Shown here piece after piece: positions 60,861 to 64,000 of a stretch of DNA of 64,000 nt. How positions within the stretch are numbered: position 1 is the first letter of the stretch; each line of letters opens with the position of its first letter. Location: positions 186,001 through 250,000 of the forward strand of contig JAHIXK010000008.1 in NCBI GenBank assembly GCA_018815245.1, in the 5' to 3' direction. This DNA comes from Gammaproteobacteria bacterium. GTDB taxonomy: Bacteria; Pseudomonadota; Gammaproteobacteria; Burkholderiales; Burkholderiaceae_B. Below the pieces are notes generated by a model, which had not been told where the DNA came from, ran no database searches, and saw only the letters and a list, made by a program, of their open reading frames with translations. The position numbers and the translations under genes are program-made.

Positions 60861-62204
60861 ATGAATTCGCGTCGCGACTTGTTGAAAACCGTGGGGGCTG
60901 GAATGCTCCTGAATCTGATCCCGGTGGGTGCCTTTGCGTCCGACCTGGTGAAGTTTGTCGACGTGCGCCTGTGGCCCGCTGATGAATACACGCGGGTCAC
61001 ACTAGAGCATGCGGGCGCCATCAAGTACAAACACTTCTTGATTGAAAACCCCTGGCGCATGGTCATCGACCTGCTCGACATGCGGCTGGACAATACACTG
61101 AAAGACCTCACCAGCCGCTTGCAGGCTGACGATCCATATGTTCAGCAAATTCGTGTTGCGCAATACGATGCCAACACAGTGCGTTTGGTGTTCGACCTGA
61201 AAACCGAGGTGAAGCCGGAAATTTTCACAATCGACCCGATTGCGGAATACAAAAACCGTTTCGTGGTTGATTTTTACCCCAAGAACCCCACAGACCCGCT
61301 GCTGGCCTTGTTGAAAAAGTCAGAAGACCCCGCCATGCGGGAGGACGAGATTTCCCGCGCCCTGCGTCTGGCTGAATCCGAAACCAATGGTGCTTTCAAG
61401 CTAGAAGGTATTGCGCCTGAAAAATCAGCAAAAACCGACGTGGCCAAGGCCAAGCCCAATGCACCAGTTGACAGCAAACCCGCACTGGAAATCAAGCGCA
61501 TGTTCACCGTGGCGATTGACCCCGGGCATGGCGGGGAAGACCCCGGAGCCGTGGGCAAGGGCGGAACTTACGAGAAAAATGTGGTGCTGGCCATCAGCAA
61601 AAAGCTGAAAGCTGAAATTGACAAAATGCCAGGCATGCGCGCCATGCTGACCCGCAATGGCGATTTTTTTGTTCCCCTGAACACGCGTGTGCAGAAGGCC
61701 CGCAGCGTGAATGCCGACCTGTTTGTGTCGGTGCATGCCGATGCCTTCATCCGCCCCACTGCGGGTGGTTCATCGGTGTACGTGCTGTCCGAGCGGGGTG
61801 CCACAAGTACTGCAGCCAAGTGGATTGCCAACAAGGAAAACGCATCTGATTTAATCGGTGGCGTGAACATCAAAGGCACCGATGCCCAACTGGCCAGGGT
61901 CTTGCTCGATTTATCCACCACCGCACAAATCAACGACAGCTTGAAACTGGGCGACGCCGTGCTGGGCAATTTGGGCAAGGTCAACCGCTTGCACAAACCC
62001 AGGGTCGAGCAGGCTGGGTTTGCCGTGCTGAAGGCGCCCGATATCCCCTCGATCTTGATTGAAACAGCGTTTATCAGTAACCCGGCTGAAGAAAAGAAGC
62101 TTGCCAGTTCTGCACATCAACAAGAACTGGCCGAAGCCATTGCGCAGGGCATTGCCAAATACTTTGCCAAGAACCCTCCCGTCGCACGCACTCCATTGAC
62201 TTAA
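60861..62204 (+). CDS. amiC: N-acetylmuramoyl-L-alanine amidase AmiC
   Basis: Periplasmic murein amidase that separates daughter cells, 447 residues. The N-terminus MNSRRDLLKTVGAGMLL looks like a twin-arginine (Tat) signal. An AMIN domain (about residues 30-135) localises it to the septum. The amidase_3 domain (about 215-440) shows zinc ligands in AIDPGHGGEDPGA (His), TYEKN (Glu) and FVSVHADAF (His), with the catalytic Glu in ILIETAFISNPAEE. It follows tsaE by three bases. mutL begins 30 bases later. Confidence 0.96.
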   Translation: MNSRRDLLKTVGAGMLLNLIPVGAFASDLVKFVDVRLWPADEYTRVTLEHAGAIKYKHFLIENPWRMVIDLLDMRLDNTLKDLTSRLQADDPYVQQIRVAQYDANTVRLVFDLKTEVKPEIFTIDPIAEYKNRFVVDFYPKNPTDPLLALLKKSEDPAMREDEISRALRLAESETNGAFKLEGIAPEKSAKTDVAKAKPNAPVDSKPALEIKRMFTVAIDPGHGGEDPGAVGKGGTYEKNVVLAISKKLKAEIDKMPGMRAMLTRNGDFFVPLNTRVQKARSVNADLFVSVHADAFIRPTAGGSSVYVLSERGATSTAAKWIANKENASDLIGGVNIKGTDAQLARVLLDLSTTAQINDSLKLGDAVLGNLGKVNRLHKPRVEQAGFAVLKAPDIPSILIETAFISNPAEEKKLASSAHQQELAEAIAQGIAKYFAKNPPVARTPLT

Positions 62205-62222
62205 ACGGGGCGTGCTGCCACT

Positions 62223-62228
62223 TATAAT
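62223..62228 (+). promoter_or_regulatory. TATAAT box immediately before mutL
   Basis: A perfect -10 hexamer ends six bases before the mutL ATG. A TTGACT lies 21 bases upstream of it, too far for an ideal promoter. If used, transcription would begin at or near the ATG itself. Confidence 0.3.
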
Positions 62229-62234
62229 GGGTGG

Positions 62235-64000
62235 ATGAATCACCGCCCAATATCCCTGTTGCCCGATGTGCTGATCAGCCAAATCGCCGCTGGCGAAGTG
62301 GTGGATCGGCCTGCTTCCGTTGTAAAAGAGTTGCTTGAAAATGCACTGGACGCCGGAGCGTCTGAAATCACCATCCGCATTGACGGCGGGGGCATTCAGC
62401 GCATCTGCATTCAAGACAACGGAAAAGGCATACCCAAAGACGAGCTCGAGTTGGCCGTAATGCGCCACGCCACCTCAAAGATCCAATCGCTTAACGAACT
62501 TGAATGCGTAATGAGCCTTGGCTTTCGGGGCGAAGCGCTGGCATCCATCGCATCGGTCAGCCAATTCACCTTGAGCAGTTACCCGGCAGGGCAGGAAAGT
62601 GCCTACAGCATCAGCAATCAAAGCGGAAGCTGGCTTGTAGAGCCATCGCCTTCAAGCCCCGGTACCACGGTCGATGTTCAATCGCTTTACTTCAGCACGC
62701 CAGCTCGACGCAAGTTTCTGAAAACCGAACAAACTGAATTTTTTCATTGCCTGGATGTGGTCAAACGCATGGCCTTGGCCAATCCATCCGTTACTTGGCT
62801 GGTGTATCGCGATGGCAAACTGCAAAGCCGTTTTCAGGAAAGCAGCTGGAGCGCCCGTGTGTTCAGCATTCTCGAGCCCATGGCCAATGGCGCCTCAAAG
62901 CCCATAGAAGTACAGGCCGCCGACATGCAATTGCATGGTGCAGTGGGTTTACCCGATGCAGCGCGTGGAAAAGGTGACATGCAGTTTTTCTACGTGAATG
63001 GCCGGTTTGTGAAAGACAAACTGATTAACCACGCCGTCAGGTCTGCTTACGAAGACGTGTTGCATGGCGACAAATTTCCAGCGTTCGTGTTGTTTTTGAA
63101 TTTGCCCGCCAATGAAGTGGACGTAAACGTACACCCCGCCAAAACCGAGGTGCGTTTCAGAAATGCGCGAGCCGTACATCAATGGGTGCGCCAGTCCATT
63201 CAGGCGTGCCTTGCACCGTCAAGGGCCGTGGTACCTCTCAGCGAATCGCCTGCAAGTGCACAAGTTGTTGAGTCCCCAGCTTCCGGCAATAGCAATGTGT
63301 GGCGTTCCTCGTCAGGTTCAACGTCTGCCGTTCAGGTTCAGCCCAAAAGCGCGGCCTTGCCATTCTTGCGCGAAGAACTGGCCGATTACATTCAGGCGTA
63401 TCGCCCACTTGAACCACCGCCACGGCCCACGCAAATTATTGCGCAGCCCAAAGCTGTTTATGCGGAACCAGCGCAGCATCCTGCAGAGGATACCGACTAT
63501 TTGGGCCAAGCCATTGCCCAGGTGCATGGCATTTACATTCTGGCCCTGCGGCCCGATGGCATGGTGGTAGTGGATATGCACGCCGCCCACGAACGCGTAC
63601 TGTACGAGCAATTCAAAAATGCACTCGACAACCAGCAAACCATTTCATCGCAGGAATTGCTGGTGCCCCTTTTGGTGCAAATCGACCCGCGTCTGGCCAG
63701 TGAAGTGGACAATGGCCAACACCTGTGGGAAAAACTGGGTTTCAGGCTGAGTTTGATTTCAACCCAGGAAATTGCCGTGCGTGCCGTGCCCACCATGCTG
63801 GCTGGTCAGGATTTGTCGGCCCTGTTGCAACAGTGGCTTGAAGACTTGCATCAGTATGGTGTGGCACACGTGCTGGAACGCCAGCGCAACGAATGGCTGG
63901 CGGGGCTTGCCTGCCACACAGCAGTGCGGGCCAACCGCAAGCTCACCGTTCCGGAAATGAACGCCTTGCTGCGTTCCATGGAACGCACCGAACGCTCAGA
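62235..64000 (+). CDS. mutL: DNA mismatch repair protein MutL (3' end beyond window)
   Basis: GHKL ATPase that couples MutS to strand incision. The visible 588 residues include the start MNHRPISLLPDVLISQIAAGEVVDRPASVVKELLENALDAGA, the ATP-site motifs QDNGKGIPKDEL and SLGFRGEALASIAS, the FYVNGRFVKDK segment, and part of the C-terminal dimerisation region after a Pro/Ala-rich linker (about 315-415). The gene continues past base 64000. It follows amiC, as in many proteobacteria. Confidence 0.96.
   Translation, partial: MNHRPISLLPDVLISQIAAGEVVDRPASVVKELLENALDAGASEITIRIDGGGIQRICIQDNGKGIPKDELELAVMRHATSKIQSLNELECVMSLGFRGEALASIASVSQFTLSSYPAGQESAYSISNQSGSWLVEPSPSSPGTTVDVQSLYFSTPARRKFLKTEQTEFFHCLDVVKRMALANPSVTWLVYRDGKLQSRFQESSWSARVFSILEPMANGASKPIEVQAADMQLHGAVGLPDAARGKGDMQFFYVNGRFVKDKLINHAVRSAYEDVLHGDKFPAFVLFLNLPANEVDVNVHPAKTEVRFRNARAVHQWVRQSIQACLAPSRAVVPLSESPASAQVVESPASGNSNVWRSSSGSTSAVQVQPKSAALPFLREELADYIQAYRPLEPPPRPTQIIAQPKAVYAEPAQHPAEDTDYLGQAIAQVHGIYILALRPDGMVVVDMHAAHERVLYEQFKNALDNQQTISSQELLVPLLVQIDPRLASEVDNGQHLWEKLGFRLSLISTQEIAVRAVPTMLAGQDLSALLQQWLEDLHQYGVAHVLERQRNEWLAGLACHTAVRANRKLTVPEMNALLRSMERTERS

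Overview
The window is a gene-dense chromosomal segment of a Gram-negative betaproteobacterium. It most resembles Burkholderiales, and a Limnobacter-like organism is my best guess. This rests on conserved gene blocks I recognise (glyA-nrdR-ribD; tyrS / M23 peptidase / anmK; ybgC-tolQRAB-pal-cpoB; dusB-fis-purH-ruvCAB; glyQ-glyS-gmhB-plsC; tkt-gap-pgk-pyk-fba-purCEK-sua5; hda-HAD-pcnB-folK-kinase-panBCD; tsaE-amiC-mutL) and on moderate GC content. It is not based on any database comparison. Most of the window is housekeeping. There is no CRISPR array, insertion sequence, prophage or rRNA operon.

Layout. 1-5 kb: leftward one-carbon and tRNA-charging genes (glyA, nrdR, a ribD fragment, a histidine phosphatase, tyrS), then rightward murein genes (M23 peptidase, anmK). 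6.7-18.1 kb: the most accessory part. It holds a membrane histidine kinase and LuxR-type regulator, a FabR-like repressor heading an operon with a HAD-UbiA fusion and an ArnT-like glycosyltransferase, a secreted copper-radical oxidase with a co-transcribed duplicated-domain secreted protein, tRNA-Met(CAU), and a YeeE/YedE sulfur-compound transporter. 18.1-23.4 kb: the complete Tol-Pal envelope operon. 23.5-25 kb: a wax ester synthase/DGAT-like acyltransferase. 25-30.4 kb: Holliday-junction, purine and Dus/Fis operon. 30.5-36 kb: glycyl-tRNA synthetase, heptose phosphatase, PlsC, a YgjP-like peptidase and glyoxalase I. 36-38.4 kb: succinate-semialdehyde dehydrogenase and RsmE.

38.5-52 kb: central carbon enzymes (transketolase, GAPDH, phosphoglycerate kinase, pyruvate kinase, class II aldolase) followed by purC, purE, purK and Sua5/TsaC. 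Between gap and pgk sits a subtilisin-like protease with a Gly8-hydrophobic-basic C-terminus, tail to tail with a rhombosortase-type rhomboid protease. This looks like a sorting enzyme encoded beside its substrate. 52-58 kb: pantothenate, folate and RNA polyadenylation genes and hda. 58-64 kb: purM, queG, tsaE, amiC and the 5' part of mutL, which runs off the right edge.

The findings I rate most interesting are the rhombosortase/GlyGly-type substrate pair, the copper-radical oxidase plus duplicated-domain partner with a predicted mature N-terminal histidine, the phosphatase-UbiA fusion next to a GT39 enzyme, and the queG/tsaE divergent pair whose start codons overlap. All functional calls come from reading motifs by eye; no alignments or searches were run.
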